This document shows, one piece after another, positions 5,608-7,690 of a stretch of 7,690 nt of DNA. Source of the stretch: CAZSAT01 sp964604675 (lineage in GTDB: Bacteria; Myxococcota_A; UBA796; CAJQPC01); NCBI GenBank assembly GCA_964604675.1, contig CAZSAT010000213.1, positions 1-7,690 of the forward strand, given 5' to 3'. The notes below the pieces were generated by a model, which saw only the letters and a program-made list of their open reading frames with translations, had not been told where the DNA came from and searched no databases. The translations under genes and the position numbers were made by a program. Numbering within the stretch: position 1 is the first letter of the stretch; each line of letters begins with the position of its first letter.

Positions 5608-7597
5608 CCGGTCGCTCCGGGACCTCGACGGCCCACTGGCCGCGGAGGCCGTTCACCCGCAGGAACAACAGACCCGCGGGAGGCTCGGCCACCGTGACCG
5701 CCACGCCTTCGGGCACGGCCGTTCCAAGCTGTCCTGGCAAGCGAAGATCGAAGCCCGGGTCGAGCGCCATGCGCACCTCCGCCTGTGTGGGTACGGTCAG
5801 GGGCAGCACGATGCGGAGGCCCCCGTCGGTCCAACGCAGCCGCGCCGTGCCCGATGCTGCGGCCTTCTCACCCTCGACGCCCGACTCCGAGGCCTCGACC
5901 CACACGACCTTGGACACCGTCCGTTCCTCACCGCCGTAGGTGTAGGTGCCGCCATCGGAGACCTGCAAGGTGACCGCGCGGCCCTCCGCGACCGCGGCGG
6001 TGCCCACGATGGAGCCGCCTTCCTGGAGCTCGAGGCCGGCTGGCAGCGTGCCCTCGACCAGCTGCCAGCTGTAGGTGCCCGACCCGCCCATGGCAACCAG
6101 CGGCACGGACGCCTCCTCACCCACGGTGACGTAGACCTCCTCGGTCGCCGCTGTCAGGCCGCGAAGCGGATCCAGGCGCGCCGACAGCTCGTCGACGACC
6201 TCGGTCTTGTCCGCGTGATCGTGCAGGCTGGAGGACTCCGTTGGATCGGCGACGAGGTCGTAGAGCTCCACGTCGCCGTTGGCGTACTCCACGTACTTCC
6301 AGTCCGAGGTCACCAGGCCGGACCAGTCGGCGCAGGTGTCCATGTCCCACACCTCGAGGAGCAGCGCGTCCCGCCAGGAGTCCGGTGACTCGCCGGCCAG
6401 CAGAGGCGCCAGGCTCGACCCCGTGCTGCCCGTGGACACCCCCGCCAACTCGGCGATGGTGGCTGGCAGGTCCGTCGTCACCGAGACCAGCTCGTCGACC
6501 GTGCGAGCCGCCTGGCCGGGCGCAAGCACCACGAGCGGCACGTGCACGGACTCCTGGTAGGCCAGCCCCTTGTTGTAGGCGCGGTGCTCACCCCAGAGGA
6601 AGCCGTTGTCGGAGGTGAAGATCACCACGGTGTCGTCCAGGCGCCCCGAGCTCTCGAGCTGGTCGAGCAACCCCGCGACGGACGCATCCACGGAGGACAG
6701 GCTCTCCATCGCGGCCTGGTAGAGCCGGTCCCAGGTTGCGATGTCCGCTTCGTTGTAGGCGTCGAGGTCCTGCACGCACTGCGGCTTGTCGGAGATGTCG
6801 TCCTCGCCGAAGGCGCCCCCCCGCCACACCTCGCCTTCCAGGGTGCCCTCGAACTCCTCGGACGGCGTACCCGGGTGGTGAGGGGCGATGTGGTTGACCC
6901 AGAGCAGGAAGGGCTGGTCCTCGTCCAGCCCCTGCAGGAACGCCAGGGACTGGTTGTGGATGTAGTCGGTGAGGTAGGTGGACTCGGTGCGCGTCGCCCC
7001 GGTGGTGGCGACCTCGGCCGAGCTTCCCTCCACCACGGGGAACGAGAACCAGTCCAGATCCTGCAGCGTGACCCGGAAGGTGTTCCAGCCGGGTGGAACC
7101 GCCGGAGCAACGTCCTCGTACTCGTTCAAGTACTTGCCCACGAGCCCGGTCGCGTAGCCCGCTTGCTGGAACTGGACCGCCATCGACCCCTCGGCGACGA
7201 AACGGTGCACGGATCCGTTCGGCGACCGGTTCGAGAGCACCCCCGTCTCCTGCGCGAGGAACCCCCCCGACAGCAGGCTCGCGCGCGCCGGGCAACACAT
7301 CGGCGAGTTCACGTACGCCTGGGTGAAGGTGACCCCCGGTCCCTGGAGCCGTTCCTGGACGTTCACCATCCAGGACAGCGCGTCGGCCCGCATGTCGTCG
7401 GTCAGGATGACGACGAAGCTCAAGGGCGCGCCGGGAGACGGCTCGGTGTCGACCGCCGTCTCCGTGGACGACGGTCCAGAGTCCTGCACCACCGGCTCAG
7501 CCGACTCGCCACGCGGCTCGGAGTCGCCCGATGGTTGATCCTTCGACGGGTCACACCCCGCCACGAGCAGCCACGACACCGACAGCCAAGCCAACAT
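5594..7597 (-). CDS. Lipoprotein sulfatase, N-acetylglucosamine-6-sulfatase-like, with Ig-like C-terminal domain
   Basis: A 667-residue sulfatase hydrolysing sulfate esters outside the cytoplasm. The signal MLAWLSVSWLLVAGC places a lipobox cysteine at residue 15, then an acidic, Ser/Pro-rich linker runs to about residue 58. The alkaline-phosphatase-fold sulfatase domain begins with VVILTDDMRADAL (62-74; metal ligands D67, D68). The CCPARASLLSG motif (101-111) supplies C101 for conversion to formylglycine. Other landmarks are GLVGKYLNEY (151-160), NHIAPHHPG (235-243), FTSDNGFLWGEHR (327-339) with D330/N331, and NKGLAYQESVHVPLVV (342-357). The VNSPMCCPAR context resembles glucosamine-6-sulfatases; the true substrate, probably a sulfated polysaccharide, is inferred. 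Residues about 487-568 look like a He_PIG Ig-like domain (GTLPAGLEL, GSIVGT), followed by a beta-rich tail. ATG is supported by GGAG at 7603-7606. Activity needs a formylglycine-generating enzyme, not encoded here. It converges on the repeat lipoprotein. Confidence 0.95.
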   Translation of the reverse strand: MLAWLSVSWLLVAGCDPSKDQPSGDSEPRGESAEPVVQDSGPSSTETAVDTEPSPGAPLSFVVILTDDMRADALSWMVNVQERLQGPGVTFTQAYVNSPMCCPARASLLSGGFLAQETGVLSNRSPNGSVHRFVAEGSMAVQFQQAGYATGLVGKYLNEYEDVAPAVPPGWNTFRVTLQDLDWFSFPVVEGSSAEVATTGATRTESTYLTDYIHNQSLAFLQGLDEDQPFLLWVNHIAPHHPGTPSEEFEGTLEGEVWRGGAFGEDDISDKPQCVQDLDAYNEADIATWDRLYQAAMESLSSVDASVAGLLDQLESSGRLDDTVVIFTSDNGFLWGEHRAYNKGLAYQESVHVPLVVLAPGQAARTVDELVSVTTDLPATIAELAGVSTGSTGSSLAPLLAGESPDSWRDALLLEVWDMDTCADWSGLVTSDWKYVEYANGDVELYDLVADPTESSSLHDHADKTEVVDELSARLDPLRGLTAATEEVYVTVGEEASVPLVAMGGSGTYSWQLVEGTLPAGLELQEGGSIVGTAAVAEGRAVTLQVSDGGTYTYGGEERTVSKVVWVEASESGVEGEKAAASGTARLRWTDGGLRIVLPLTVPTQAEVRMALDPGFDLRLPGQLGTAVPEGVAVTVAEPPAGLLFLRVNGLRGQWAVEVPERPVSTP

Positions 7598-7664
7598 CCC
7601 GTCTCCAGGGCCCCATACTTACACCCCGACGCCCACCGGGTATACACGGCACGTGGAGACCCCG
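7598..7664. promoter_or_regulatory. Short divergent intergenic region with possible promoter
   Basis: This 67-bp gap separates the sulfatase start from a plus-strand start at 7665. It contains GGAG for the sulfatase (minus strand, 7603-7606) and GGAG for the rightward gene (7655-7658). On the plus strand CTTACA (7618-7623) and TATACA (7641-7646) are 17 bp apart and each matches four of six consensus bases. Transcription from there would give a very short leader. The promoter is a weak, by-eye call; the divergent layout is clear. Confidence 0.3.
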
Positions 7665-7690
7665 ATGATCGCCTTGTGGCTGGCCGCCTG
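7665..7690 (+). CDS. Start of a divergent gene, probable lipoprotein, cut by window edge
   Basis: Only eight complete codons are present: MIALWLAA, followed by TG at the edge. GGAG at 7655-7658 lies six bases before the ATG. The hydrophobic start and the LAA-TG end would fit a very short lipobox signal with cysteine at residue 9, like the lipoprotein at 2442. TGA or TGG are the other possibilities for the last codon. No function can be given. Confidence 0.45.

Overview
The window is very GC-rich, with strong G/C preference at codon third positions, and carries secreted lipoproteins built from MopE-like metal-binding repeats. That mix is typical of large-genome Myxococcota and related former Deltaproteobacteria. 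This is an inference from gene style; nothing in the window fixes the genus.

Left part (1-2405, minus strand): a housekeeping cluster read right to left. It starts with a radical-SAM-like protein that has lost its cluster cysteines (2405-1488). DUF177/YceD (1441-911), ribosomal protein L32 rpmF (832-650) and the first 215 codons of the phosphate acyltransferase plsX (645 to the window edge) follow. YceD-rpmF-plsX is the classic bacterial order joining ribosome assembly with fatty-acid and phospholipid synthesis. The unusual member is the upstream SAM-like gene.

Middle part (2442-5607, plus strand): after a 36-bp divergent gap come three genes. They encode a small helical lipoprotein, a probable 43-residue membrane protein, and an 825-residue acidic lipoprotein. 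The last has seven MopE-type aspartate/cysteine repeats, a lamin-tail-like domain and a C-terminal beta-rich domain.

Right part (5594-7597, minus strand): a lipoprotein sulfatase of the N-acetylglucosamine-6-sulfatase-like kind, with a C-terminal Ig-like (He_PIG) domain. It converges on the repeat protein, and the two coding regions overlap by 14 bp at their 3' ends. At the far right edge, a divergent plus-strand gene begins with what looks like another lipoprotein signal.

No tRNA, rRNA, CRISPR array, insertion sequence or phage gene was seen. No gene-free stretch exceeds 300 bases. The best candidate for something undescribed is the cysteine-less radical SAM relative at the head of the yceD-rpmF-plsX cluster. 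Next are the repeat lipoprotein's domain combination and the charge-free signal peptides.
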